Assembly: GCF_026625785.1 (NCBI RefSeq)
Contig: NZ_CP113063.1
Coordinates: 1,984,001-2,048,000, forward strand
Direction: 5' to 3'
DNA length: 64,000 bases
Origin: Gordonia sp. SL306
Lineage (GTDB): Bacteria; Actinomycetota; Actinomycetes; Mycobacteriales; Mycobacteriaceae
The notes under the pieces were generated by a model. The model worked only from the letters and a program-made list of their open reading frames with translations, searched no databases and was not told where the DNA came from. A program made the translations under genes and the position numbers. Positions 56,243 to 64,000 of this stretch are shown here, one piece after another; the first letter of the stretch is position 1; every line of letters starts with the position of its first letter.

Positions 56243-56275
56243 GCAATACGGGCTGTCAGAGAGGCTGGTTCAGGG

Positions 56276-57082
56276 ATGGCACGCAAGGAGAACGCCCCGA
56301 AGCGCGAACGGCGGGAGCGGGGATCCATCGATCCCGAGGAAATCATCAAGGGCGCTTTCGAACTCGCCGAGGAGATCGGCGTCGACAACCTGAGCATGCC
56401 GTTGCTCGGCAAGCATCTCGGCGTCGGCGTGACGAGTATCTACTGGTACTTCCGCAAGAAGGACGACCTCCTCAACGCGATGACCGACCGCGCCCTCGAA
56501 CGGTACGGCCTCGCCGCGGCCCTCAAGCATTCGAGCGACGACTGGCGGACGCGTCTCCATGATCACGCTCACGCCATGCGGGACGTGTTCTTGAAGAACC
56601 CGATCCTCTGCGATCTCATCCTCATCAGGTCCTCGCTCGGGCCGCGCAATGCGCAGCTCGGCGCGCTGGAGATCGAGAGGTCGGTGGAGAACCTGATGCG
56701 CGAAGGGCTGTCCCTCGAGGATGCCTATGACAGCTACTCGGCAGTGCAGCTGCACGTACGAGGGTCGGTGGTGCTCGAGCGCCTGCACGAGAAGAACAAG
56801 GCCGAGGACTCGGCCGCCCAGGCGTACTACGAGAATCTGATCATCACACCCGATCAGACCCCATTGCTCGCCGAGGCCGCCGCCAAGGGCCGCGTGGGCG
56901 GCGCTCCCGACGAGCAGAACTTCGAGTACGGGCTGAGCTGCATTCTCGACCACACCAGTCGGCTCATCGACGAGCAGAAGAACGCGCCGAAGAGTGCGGC
57001 CAAGCGTTCACGGGTTGCCACCAAGGCGCCGGCCACCAAGGCCGCTCCGCGTCGGCGGGCGAGGTCCGCCGCCGGCAGCTGA
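56276..57082 (+). CDS. TetR-family regulator of the P450 group
   Basis: 268 residues from the ATG at 56276; a longer frame to 56189 would swallow the operator. A basic tail is followed by the helix-turn-helix LSMPLLGKHLGVGVTSIYWYF (~41-61). A long C-terminal ligand domain follows (~75-235), then a Lys/Ala-rich tail (SAAKRSRVATKAPATKAAPR) that resembles the histone-like tails of some actinobacterial DNA-binding proteins. Probably binds the shared motif in its own, the ferredoxin and the P450 promoters. Confidence 0.9.
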   Translation: MARKENAPKRERRERGSIDPEEIIKGAFELAEEIGVDNLSMPLLGKHLGVGVTSIYWYFRKKDDLLNAMTDRALERYGLAAALKHSSDDWRTRLHDHAHAMRDVFLKNPILCDLILIRSSLGPRNAQLGALEIERSVENLMREGLSLEDAYDSYSAVQLHVRGSVVLERLHEKNKAEDSAAQAYYENLIITPDQTPLLAEAAAKGRVGGAPDEQNFEYGLSCILDHTSRLIDEQKNAPKSAAKRSRVATKAPATKAAPRRRARSAAGS

Positions 57083-57117
57083 CCCCGGCCGCGCTCGCGA
57101 AGCCCCCGCCATGCGAA

Positions 57118-58014
57118 TCATGTTCGGGAACGGTCGGATTCACGCCGGGCCGACTCCGAGAGGTGGCCCACCACGGCCTGCACCGCAATCCGCGACGACG
57201 GCCGGGTCAGCGCCTCGTACACCCGTGCCGCCCGAACACCCTTGAGTTCCAACCGTTTCACCCCGGGATGCCGCACCGCGAAGCGCGGTATCAGCGCGAT
57301 ACCGTGACCGGCCGCGACGATGGCCTCGATGGTCGCGAAGTCGAGCATCCGTTGCGTCACCCGGGGAGCCACGCCGGTCACCGCCGAAATCGACAGCAAC
57401 ACATCGTCGACGGGGAATCCCCCCTCCACGCTGATCCAGTCGTGGTCGGCCAGCTCGGCGACCTCGACCTCGTCGTGGTGCGCCAGCGTCGATTCGCGGG
57501 CGACCACCACGTCCACCGGCTCACGCATCAACTCGGTCACCTCGACACGGGGTTCACGCACCGACGCCGTGCGCTCGTCCCGGTGGGTCACCACGACGTC
57601 GAAATCCGCCAGCGACGGCGCCGCATCGGAGTAGCCGACGTCGAGTTCGGAGGCGTGCACGTCGATCCCCGCACCCGAGGCCCTATCGAGCACGGCCGGC
57701 AGCAACAGCGTCGCACCCGACGGGAACATCGCCAGGCGCACCGAGCTCTTCCCCGACCGGTACCCGGCCATCTCCTCCTGGGCCCGCTCGACGGCGGCGA
57801 TCACCTCGTCGGCGCGCAGGACCAGAGCCCGACCCGCGTCCGTGAGGCGTATCCGCCTGCCGTCTTGCTCGAGGAGTTCCACGCCGGACTCCTTGGCGAG
57901 CACCTTCAGCTGCTGCGACACCGCAGACGGCGTCATGTGCATCGCGTCGGCGACGGCACCGACCGCTCCGCGATCGGCGAACTCCCGCAGCAACCGCAGC
58001 CGCTTCACATCCAT
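57118..58014 (-). CDS. LysR-family transcriptional regulator
   Basis: 298 residues from the ATG at 58014; upstream frame to 58263 overlaps another gene. N-terminal winged helix: DVKRLRLLREFADRGAVGAV, then AVSQQLKVLAKESGVELLEQ. The effector-binding domain follows (~90-298). It is 41 bp after the GlxA regulator stop on the same strand, so possibly co-transcribed. The effector and targets are unknown. Confidence 0.9.
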   Translation of the reverse strand: MDVKRLRLLREFADRGAVGAVADAMHMTPSAVSQQLKVLAKESGVELLEQDGRRIRLTDAGRALVLRADEVIAAVERAQEEMAGYRSGKSSVRLAMFPSGATLLLPAVLDRASGAGIDVHASELDVGYSDAAPSLADFDVVVTHRDERTASVREPRVEVTELMREPVDVVVARESTLAHHDEVEVAELADHDWISVEGGFPVDDVLLSISAVTGVAPRVTQRMLDFATIEAIVAAGHGIALIPRFAVRHPGVKRLELKGVRAARVYEALTRPSSRIAVQAVVGHLSESARRESDRSRT

Positions 58015-58055
58015 GAGGAAGAACCCTATCGAAGGTCCACAACAGTTCGGATCTG

Positions 58056-59033
58056 CTACATCATCGCGGATGATGATGTCGCGGCCGCCTCGATGCCGAA
58101 GGTCGCTCGATAGGCGGACGGCGTGGTCGCGTACACCTTTACGAAGTTCTGCCTCATCGTCACCGCACTCCCGAATCCACAGGCGTGGGCGATACGGTCC
58201 ATTCCCCATCGTGTCCGCTCGAGCAGCACACGGGCCTCGTCCAGGCGATGGTCCAGAACCCATTTCGCCGGCGACATCCCGGTGGCGCCCCGAAAGTTGC
58301 GGACCAGGCTCCGACGGCTCATGCGCGCACGCGCGGCCAGTTCATCGACCGAGAGATCGTGATCGAGGTGTGCCAGCGCCCAGGAACACACGTCCGAGAT
58401 CGGGTCACCGGCAGGATGGTCGGCGACGGGACGCTCGATGTATTGGGCCTGGCCGCCGTCGCGGTGCGGTGCCACGACCAGACTGCGCGCCACCCGATTG
58501 GCCGCCGACGCACCGAGGAATCGCCGGACGATGTGCAGGCATGCGTCGATGGATGCGGCGGTGCCAGCCGACGTGATCACGTCGCCGTGGTCGATGTAGA
58601 GCACCGACGAATCCATCCGCAGGGTCGGATCACGCTGGGCGAGTTGAGACATCCACTGCCAGTGGGTGACCGCGGACCGCCCGGCGATGAGACCCGAGTC
58701 CGCAACGGCCACCGCTCCAAGGCACAGACCGACGATCACCGCCCCACGCGCATGCGCGTCGCGGATCACGGTCCGGAGTCCGTCGCCGATCGGCGGCAGG
58801 TCGGCGGGCCAGGTGGGGATGATCACGATGTCGGCGTCGTCGGCCACCGACGGATCCGCGACATCGGACAGCGTGTTGCCCTCGGCGGTCCGCACCGCGC
58901 CGCCGTCGAGCGACCACAGCGTCGTCGCCCAATCCTCGGCGAGACCGAGCCGTGCCACCTCACCGAACACCATCTGCGGCGCGGCGATGTGAAACAGCGA
59001 CGCGTCGTCGAACACATGGATGGCGGTGCGCAT
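58056..59033 (-). CDS. GlxA-family AraC-type regulator with DJ-1/PfpI domain, copy 2
   Basis: 325 residues from the ATG at 59033, preceded by GGAGGGAT; an ATG eight codons earlier would put that ribosome site inside the gene. The DJ-1/PfpI domain has VGLCLGAVAVADSGLIAGRS (~107-126) and AVTHW. The C-terminal AraC helix-turn-helix is DELAARARMSRRSLVRNF, then MDRIAHACGFGSAVTMRQNF. It is divergent from the cysteine hydrolase gene and likely activates it. Confidence 0.9.
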   Translation of the reverse strand: MRTAIHVFDDASLFHIAAPQMVFGEVARLGLAEDWATTLWSLDGGAVRTAEGNTLSDVADPSVADDADIVIIPTWPADLPPIGDGLRTVIRDAHARGAVIVGLCLGAVAVADSGLIAGRSAVTHWQWMSQLAQRDPTLRMDSSVLYIDHGDVITSAGTAASIDACLHIVRRFLGASAANRVARSLVVAPHRDGGQAQYIERPVADHPAGDPISDVCSWALAHLDHDLSVDELAARARMSRRSLVRNFRGATGMSPAKWVLDHRLDEARVLLERTRWGMDRIAHACGFGSAVTMRQNFVKVYATTPSAYRATFGIEAAATSSSAMM

Positions 59034-59177
59034 ATCCCTCCGCATCTGGTCGGTCATCCTCTACCGTCCGACCTGTGGCCCGATCTCATCGAAAGTGTGC
59101 ATGTGGGCCACTACCCAACCGAACCACACCGCGGCAGGCTTGGCCATACCCGTTCTGCACCCACGAGGAGAGTGACC

Positions 59178-59813
59178 ATGACCGCCACACCGCGCCGCGC
59201 CCTGATCGTCGTCGACGTCCAGCAGGAGTACTTCGACGGACCGCTGCAGATCCAGTACCCACCCCGGGACGACGCGCTGGCGAACATCGTGACCGCCATC
59301 GACGCCGCGACGTCGGCGGGCATCCCGGTCGTCGTCGTACAACACACCTATCCCGATGGGACGCCGGTGTTCGCCGAAGGAACACCGGGTTGGCAATTGC
59401 ACCCCTCGATCGTCGAGGCGACGCCGGCTTCGGCCAAGCACGTGCGCAAGCAGTTCGGATCGGTCTTCGCCGGCACCGACGTCGCCGACTGGCTCGCCGG
59501 ACACGACGTCGACACCATCACCATCGTCGGGTTCATGGCCAACAACTGCGACATCGCGACCGCCGTCGAGGCCGAGGGGCTCGGGCTGAACAGCGAGATC
59601 CTCTCCGACGCGACCGGCGCGATCCATCTCGCCAACGAGGCCGGGACGGTGTCGGCGGAAGATCTGCACCGGACTCTGATGGTGCTGCTGCAGTCGAACT
59701 TCGCCGCTGTCGCGACCACGGCAGACTGGCGGACGGCGCTCGAATCGGGCAGCGCTCTGACCAAGAACAATCTGGTGAGCTCTGCCGTCGGAGGCCGCAC
59801 CGCCCGCGTGTGA
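59178..59813 (+). CDS. Isochorismatase-like cysteine hydrolase
   Basis: 211 residues; GAGGAGAG precedes the ATG. The catalytic triad is visible: Asp13 (VVDVQQEYF), Lys91 (VRKQFGS) and Cys124 (ANNCDIATA). VVVVQHTYPDGTP and the Cys loop are typical of the family, which hydrolyses amides or ureas such as nicotinamide, N-carbamoyl compounds or biuret-like substrates. The true substrate is unknown. The divergent GlxA regulator probably controls it. Confidence 0.92.
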   Translation: MTATPRRALIVVDVQQEYFDGPLQIQYPPRDDALANIVTAIDAATSAGIPVVVVQHTYPDGTPVFAEGTPGWQLHPSIVEATPASAKHVRKQFGSVFAGTDVADWLAGHDVDTITIVGFMANNCDIATAVEAEGLGLNSEILSDATGAIHLANEAGTVSAEDLHRTLMVLLQSNFAAVATTADWRTALESGSALTKNNLVSSAVGGRTARV

Positions 59814-59880
59814 CGCCGCCCTTCCGCTGCAATCGAGACCCGAACGGGAATTAACCGGACCCGAGTACCATTTACCCACC

Positions 59881-60900
59881 ATGAAGAAGATCGGTTTCCT
59901 GTCGTTCGGCCACTGGTCGGACTCGCCGGGCTCACAGGTCCGCTCCGGCTCCGATGCGCTGCTGCAGTCCATCGACCTGGCCGTCGCCGCCGAAGAGCTC
60001 GGCGCGGACGGCGCCTACTTCCGGGTGCATCATTTCGCCCGGCAGCTGGCGTCGCCGTTCCCGTTACTGGCCGCCGCGGGCGCCAAGACCAGCACCATCG
60101 AGCTCGGCACCGGCGTCATCGACATGCGCTACGAGAACCCGCTGTACATGGCCGAGGACGCGGGCGCCGCCGATCTCATCGCAGGCGGCCGGCTGCAACT
60201 CGGCATCAGCCGGGGATCCCCGGAACAGGTCATCGAGGGGTACAAGTACTTCGGCTATGTGCCACAGGAGGATTCGTCGGACGCGGAGATGGCCCGACAG
60301 CATGCCGACGTTTTCCTCAAGGTCATCGACGGCAGCGGTTTCGCGCAACCCAATCCGCGACCGATGTTCCCGAATCCGCCCGGCCCGCTGCCCATCGAAC
60401 CCCAGTCCCCCGGTCTCCGGGACCGGATCTGGTGGGGCGCCGGGTCCCGCGCGACCGCGGAATGGACAGCGCAGCAGGGGATGAACCTGATGAGTTCCAC
60501 ATTGCTGACCGAGGACACCGGCGTCCCGTTCCACAAGCTGCAGGCCGAACAGATCCAGCGCTTCCGGGATGCCTGGGCTGAGGCGGGCCACTCCCGTGAA
60601 CCGCGAGTGTCGGTGAGCCGCAGCATCTTCGCGCTCGTCGACGACCGTGACCGCGAATACTTCGGTCGGGGCGGTACCGAAGACGACCAGGTGGGCGTCA
60701 TCGACAACACGGTCGCCCGGTTCGGACGGAGCTATTCCGACGAGCCGGACAAGCTGATCGAGCAGCTCCGTGAGGACGAGGCCATCGCCGCCGCCGACAC
60801 CCTGCTGTTGACCGTCCCGAATCAGCTCGGCGTCGAGTACAACGCGCACGTGATCGAGGCAATCCTCACGCACGTCGCGCCGGAACTCGGCTGGCGCTGA
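59881..60900 (+). CDS. LLM-class flavin-dependent oxidoreductase
   Basis: 339 residues. The TIM-barrel luciferase-like fold shows SIDLAVAAEELGADGAYFRV, TIELGTGVIDMRYENPLYMA (flavin-binding strand), LQLGISRGSP and IWWGAGSRATAEWTAQQGMN. Members use FMN or F420 to oxidise or monooxygenate small organics. It may be one unit with the hydrolase 67 bp upstream. A -10-like TACCAT lies 10 nt before the ATG. A 21-bp repeat array follows the stop. Confidence 0.9.
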   Translation: MKKIGFLSFGHWSDSPGSQVRSGSDALLQSIDLAVAAEELGADGAYFRVHHFARQLASPFPLLAAAGAKTSTIELGTGVIDMRYENPLYMAEDAGAADLIAGGRLQLGISRGSPEQVIEGYKYFGYVPQEDSSDAEMARQHADVFLKVIDGSGFAQPNPRPMFPNPPGPLPIEPQSPGLRDRIWWGAGSRATAEWTAQQGMNLMSSTLLTEDTGVPFHKLQAEQIQRFRDAWAEAGHSREPRVSVSRSIFALVDDRDREYFGRGGTEDDQVGVIDNTVARFGRSYSDEPDKLIEQLREDEAIAAADTLLLTVPNQLGVEYNAHVIEAILTHVAPELGWR

Positions 60901-60909
60901 CCCTTCCCC

Positions 60910-61025
60910 GCCGACAGCAACGCCTTTCCCGCCGACAGCAACCTGAATTCTGCCGACAGCAACACGTTTCCCGACGACAGCAACCGGGCTCGGTTGCTGT
61001 CGTCGGAATTCGGGTTGCCGTCGGC
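60910..61025. repeat. 21-bp-period array: four direct cores, two inverted cores
   Basis: Core GCCGACAGCAAC at 60910, 60931, 60952 and (GACG variant) 60973, each 21 bp apart with 9-nt spacers. Inverted GTTGCTGTCGTC (60993) and GTTGCCGTCGGC (61014) are 21 bp apart. It begins 9 nt after the oxidoreductase stop. Confidence 0.9.
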
Positions 61026-61033
61026 GGATGTTT

Positions 61034-61050
61034 GTGTAGCTCAGCTACAC
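61034..61050 (+). promoter_or_regulatory. Perfect 17-bp palindrome upstream of the EamA exporter
   Basis: GTGTAGCT-C-AGCTACAC, immediately upstream of the AT-rich stretch ATTTATTTCGATTG that probably holds the promoter. A likely regulator binding site. Confidence 0.6.
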
Positions 61051-61098
61051 CGTTGATGCGATTTATTTCGATTGTCCTGGATGAAGGACGCCAGCACG

Positions 61099-62256
61099 AT
61101 GGTCGTCATGACAAGTCGCGATCGGCTCCTCGGGCTCGGCGTGATCGTGCTGTGGGGATTGAACTTCATCGCGATCCACCTCAGCCTCGACCACTTCCCG
61201 CCGTTCTTCTGCGCTGCGCTGCGCTTCGCGGTGATGGCCGTCCCGGTCGTGCTGTTCGTACGATTCCCCACGGTCCGGATGAAATGGTTCCTCCTCTACG
61301 CCGTCGGCTTCGGCATCCTGCAGTTCTCCTTCTTGTTCCTGGCGATGAACATCGGGATGCCGACCGGCCTGGCGTCGTTGGTCCTGCAGACTTCCGCACC
61401 CTTCACGGTGCTTCTCGGTGTCCTGTTCCTGCGGGAACGGATGAGTCCGCTGCAGGTCATCGGCATCGCGGTGGCAGTGGTGGGGATGATCGTCATCGGG
61501 ATCGACCGCGCCGCCCACAGCTCGCTCGGTGTCGCCGCGGTCGTCCCGATGCTCCTGACCGTTCTGGGCGGCCTCGGCTGGGCGTTCGGCAACATCGGTT
61601 CACGCCTGTCCCGACCGGATGACGCGCTCCGCATGACCCTCTGGATGTCGGTCGTACCACCGATCCCGTTCCTGCTGATGAGCCTCGCCTTCGACGGCCC
61701 GACCGCCGGGATCGAGTCGATGACCACCCTCGGATCGCACAGCGGGCTGCTCGCACTCGCAGGTCTCGCCTACACGGTGGTCCTCGGCACGGTCGTGGGA
61801 TCGGGACTGTGGACGCACCTCATGTCGAGATATCCGGCGAGCCGTGTCGCCCCACTGTCGCTGCTGGTGCCAGTCGTCGGGATCACCGCGGCCTGGCTGT
61901 TCCTGGGCGAGACGCCAACCGTCGTCGAGATCGTGGGGGCGGTGACCGTGATCGGCGGATGCGCCGCGGGCGTCCTCGCATCGCCGATGTCGAACCCCAA
62001 GGCGTCGGGGGCAGAACCGTCAGCTCAGCGACTCCGCCAGAGCGGCACCGATCCGGTCGACGGCGGCACGGGCATCCGGACTGATCAGCGTCATGTTCGC
62101 GAACGCGTGCATCAGACTGCCTGCCCGGTCGAGAGTCACCGGGACGCCCGCCGCCTTCAGTCGGTCGGCGTAGGCGATGCCCTCGTCGCGCAGCGGGTCG
62201 AAGCCCGCGACGATCACGTACGCGGGCGAGAGGCCGGAGAGGTCGTCGGCCAGTAG
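61099..62256 (+). CDS. EamA-family (DMT) transporter with an unusual antisense-overlapping tail
   Basis: 385 residues from the ATG at 61099 (GAAGGA 10 bp upstream); TTG 61072 and ATG 61081 or 61108 are alternatives. Ten helices in two EamA repeats: LGLGVIVLWGLNFIAIHLSL; FSFLFLAMNIGMPTGLASLV; second copy starting GGLGWAFGNIGSRLS. Typical EamA proteins end near residue 305-310, just after GGCAAGVLASP. Here the frame runs about 75 residues further with polar, non-helical sequence, entirely over the 3' end of the opposite-strand esterase. Probably an amino-acid or metabolite exporter. Confidence 0.85.
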   Translation: MVVMTSRDRLLGLGVIVLWGLNFIAIHLSLDHFPPFFCAALRFAVMAVPVVLFVRFPTVRMKWFLLYAVGFGILQFSFLFLAMNIGMPTGLASLVLQTSAPFTVLLGVLFLRERMSPLQVIGIAVAVVGMIVIGIDRAAHSSLGVAAVVPMLLTVLGGLGWAFGNIGSRLSRPDDALRMTLWMSVVPPIPFLLMSLAFDGPTAGIESMTTLGSHSGLLALAGLAYTVVLGTVVGSGLWTHLMSRYPASRVAPLSLLVPVVGITAAWLFLGETPTVVEIVGAVTVIGGCAAGVLASPMSNPKASGAEPSAQRLRQSGTDPVDGGTGIRTDQRHVRERVHQTACPVESHRDARRLQSVGVGDALVAQRVEARDDHVRGREAGEVVGQ

Positions 62257-63078
62257 CGGCGAGACCCGCGGATCGGTGCGCTGGTCGACGTCGGGAACGT
62301 AGTTGTCGAGGAACCAGTCCATGTGCTCATCGGTGAGGTACAACCCGGTGGCGAACTCATGGCGCGACTGCCGTTTCGTGGACGCATCGGTGACCGGGTA
62401 GATCAGCATCTGCAGGCATGGCGTGACAGCGTCGTCGCGGACCTGCTGGGAGACCACCGCGGCGAGGTTGCCTCCGGCACTGTCCCCGGCGACAGCGATG
62501 TGATCGCTCGGCACACCCCAGGCCGGCGCCTTGGCGACCGCGAACCGCCACGCCGCGAGTGCATCGTCCACCGCAGCGGGAAATCGATGCTCGGGTGCGA
62601 GCCGGTAGTCCACCGAGAGGACGTCCGCCCCGGTGGACAACGCCAGACGTCGGACGAGGTTGTCGTGGCTGACCCGGTCGCCCTCCACCCAACCACCACC
62701 GTGGAAGAAGACGACGATGCCGACCGAGTCGACCTTTGCCCGATACCGCGTCACCGGGATCGGGCCGCCTGGCCCGTCGATGACGAGGTCCTCCTCGACC
62801 GCCATCGGCGGCAGCTTCTCGGCCATCGTCGACGCGTTGTCGCGCACATCGGCACGCGCCCGCTCGACTGACTTCCCGGCCAGTGCGAAAGCCGGCAGAT
62901 GCGCGGCCACCCAGCCGGTCAACGCCATCTCCGGCGCCAGCCGGTCCCCGTCCGCGTTGACGCGGCCCCATCGACCCGCGAAGCGCAACAGCGCCGGCGG
63001 AGCATGACCGGCTCCACGCATCAATGCCCGCTGGACACGGGCGGGGAACGGGAGCGACATCGCTGTGGCCTGACTCAC
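62020..63078 (-). CDS. HSL-type alpha/beta-hydrolase esterase
   Basis: 352 residues from a GTG, or from the ATG at 63060. Oxyanion motif FFHGGGWVEG (~124-133), nucleophile elbow GDSAGGN with Ser200, acid in FDPLRDEG (~300), His in SLMHAF (~330). YRLAPEHRFPAAVDDALAAW is diagnostic of the hormone-sensitive-lipase family. It should hydrolyse short- to medium-chain esters in the cytoplasm. Its last 237 bp overlap the tail of the convergent EamA gene. Confidence 0.92.
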   Translation of the reverse strand: MSQATAMSLPFPARVQRALMRGAGHAPPALLRFAGRWGRVNADGDRLAPEMALTGWVAAHLPAFALAGKSVERARADVRDNASTMAEKLPPMAVEEDLVIDGPGGPIPVTRYRAKVDSVGIVVFFHGGGWVEGDRVSHDNLVRRLALSTGADVLSVDYRLAPEHRFPAAVDDALAAWRFAVAKAPAWGVPSDHIAVAGDSAGGNLAAVVSQQVRDDAVTPCLQMLIYPVTDASTKRQSRHEFATGLYLTDEHMDWFLDNYVPDVDQRTDPRVSPLLADDLSGLSPAYVIVAGFDPLRDEGIAYADRLKAAGVPVTLDRAGSLMHAFANMTLISPDARAAVDRIGAALAESLS

Positions 63079-63143
63079 GATCGTGAGCGTACCCCCGGCG
63101 CACCGTCGTACTGCCCGTCACGGCTTGTGTCAGACTCGATGCC

Positions 63144-64000
63144 ATGCCCGACCGCGTGAGAACACCGATGCGCACCAACGTCGCACTGGCCGCCGCATCC
63201 GCGGCACGCTGGGCGTCACGAACCGCAGGCCGCGGCAAGGGCTCGATGATCGGTGGCCTGGTGGCCGCCAAGATTGACCCGAACATCATGGGACGCCTCG
63301 CCGCGGGCAAACGTACCGCGCTGGTGACCGGCACCAACGGGAAGTCGACCACCACGCGGATGACTGCCGCGGCGCTGTCCGAACTCGGCGAGGTCGCCAC
63401 CCAGGCCGACGGCGCCAACATGGACGCGGGGATCATCGCGACACTGACCCTGCACCGCCCGGCGACCATCTGCGCGCTCGAGGTCGACGAGCTCCACGTG
63501 CCGCACGTCAGCGATGCCGTCGATCCCGAAGTCCTTGTGATGCTGAATCTCTCGCGTGATCAGCTCGATCGGGTCGGCGAGATCAACATGATCGAACGCC
63601 GCCTGCGCGACGGCATCGCACGGCACCCGACGACGACGGTCGTCGCGAACTGTGACGACGTCCTGATCACCTCCGCCGCGTTTGACGCACCGAAGGTCAT
63701 CTGGGTGGCGGCCGGTGCCGGCTGGGTCGGCGATTCAGTGAGCTGCCCACGCACCGGCGAGCCCATCGTCCGCAACGGCGACGACTGGCACTCCAGCGGC
63801 GACGACCAGTTCCGGAGGCCATCACCGCACTGGTGGTTCGATGACGAGAACATCTATGGCCCAGACGGTTTCGTGGCCCCGATGACACTGTCGGTGCCCG
63901 GTCGGGCCAACCGTGGCAACGCCGCCCAGGCAGTCGCGGCGGCCGTGGCGATGGGCGCCGATCCGGCGAAGGCGGTGGCCGCGGTCGGCACCGTCGGCGA
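63144..64000 (+). CDS. murT: Lipid II isoglutaminyl synthase subunit MurT, 5' part
   Basis: Reads through the right edge; 285 residues visible. The ATG at 63144 or the one at 63168 (MRTNVALAAASAARWASR) is the start. The Mur-ligase P-loop LVTGTNGKSTTTRM (~60-73) and LEVDELHVP and LNLSRDQLDR fit MurT, which amidates D-Glu of peptidoglycan stem peptides with its partner GatD. The central ribbon region (SCPRTGEPIV ... FRRPSPHWWF) has only one Cys, unlike the four-Cys zinc ribbon of the S. aureus protein. GatD is expected just beyond the window. Confidence 0.92.
   Translation, partial: MPDRVRTPMRTNVALAAASAARWASRTAGRGKGSMIGGLVAAKIDPNIMGRLAAGKRTALVTGTNGKSTTTRMTAAALSELGEVATQADGANMDAGIIATLTLHRPATICALEVDELHVPHVSDAVDPEVLVMLNLSRDQLDRVGEINMIERRLRDGIARHPTTTVVANCDDVLITSAAFDAPKVIWVAAGAGWVGDSVSCPRTGEPIVRNGDDWHSSGDDQFRRPSPHWWFDDENIYGPDGFVAPMTLSVPGRANRGNAAQAVAAAVAMGADPAKAVAAVGTVG

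Noticed and set aside
54186..57082. Secondary-metabolite cluster around the P450
   Set aside because: No synthase, adenylation, terpene cyclase or tailoring genes nearby; the group looks like a catabolic or detoxifying P450 unit.

Overview
This 64 kb window is GC-rich, almost fully coding, and reads as chromosomal DNA of a mycolic-acid-type actinobacterium (Mycobacteriales). Gordonia or a close relative is my best guess. That is an inference from gene content: a PonA2-like PBP with a PASTA domain beside a metallophosphoesterase, an F420/deazaflavin-type reductase, an LppP/LprE-like lipoprotein, a haemophore-like secreted protein, ask-asd near leuA, and MurT at the right edge. The order ponA2, metallophosphoesterase ... 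asd, ask ... leuA ... murT matches the M. tuberculosis Rv3682-Rv3713 backbone as I remember it, with many accessory genes inserted. I see no phage genes, transposases or CRISPR array. The only RNA gene I can support is a tRNA-Pro(CGG).

Layout. 1-7.3 kb: PBP 3' end, phosphoesterase, HAD hydrolase, Ddn-like reductase, two paralogous DUF7144 membrane proteins around an enoyl-CoA hydratase, a lipoprotein and the tRNA. 7.4-15.6 kb: lipocalin, DUF222-HNH protein, acyl-CoA dehydrogenase, M20 dipeptidase, and an operon of APC permease, small membrane-anchored protein and MFS carrier joined by 4-bp overlaps. 15.9-20.3 kb: small protein, giant MalT-like LuxR (LAL) regulator and DUF2252 protein. 20.3-25.3 kb: GlxA regulator, then an oxidative-stress block on the minus strand (furA-katA, ohr, dps). 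25.5-31.6 kb: 2OG oxygenase plus amidohydrolase, exported repeat protein, secreted lipase. 31.6-34.4 kb: gluconate unit (gntP, gntK, divergent FCD-GntR). 34.5-36.8 kb: ask-asd. 37-43.7 kb: PIG-V-like mannosyltransferase, two TetR/MFS divergent pairs (one MFS carries an internal stop) and a nitroreductase. 43.9-46.6 kb: haemophore-like protein and leuA with a probable leucine-sensing leader. 46.9-53.9 kb: a second LAL-DUF2252 module flanked by DUF6325 and SHOCT proteins. 54-57.1 kb: P450, 3Fe-4S ferredoxin and TetR sharing a promoter motif, with a DUF1059 protein. 57.1-64 kb: LysR, GlxA, isochorismatase-like hydrolase, LLM oxidoreductase, EamA exporter, HSL-type esterase, start of murT.

The most interesting signals are these. 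(i) leuA has an apparently leaderless MQRALLLGCRGGV leader peptide; its RNA can fold either to free or to mask the leuA ribosome site. (ii) A regulator-DUF2252 module occurs twice, and the DUF2252 proteins carry a kinase-like GDxHxxN...D signature. (iii) Three intergenic arrays built from 12-nt cores follow gene stops; two of them share a 21-bp period and are followed by inverted copies in the same register. (iv) An MFS exporter has a clean TAA nonsense codon behind an intact 45-bp operator dyad. (v) A P450/ferredoxin/TetR set shares a 20-bp promoter motif.
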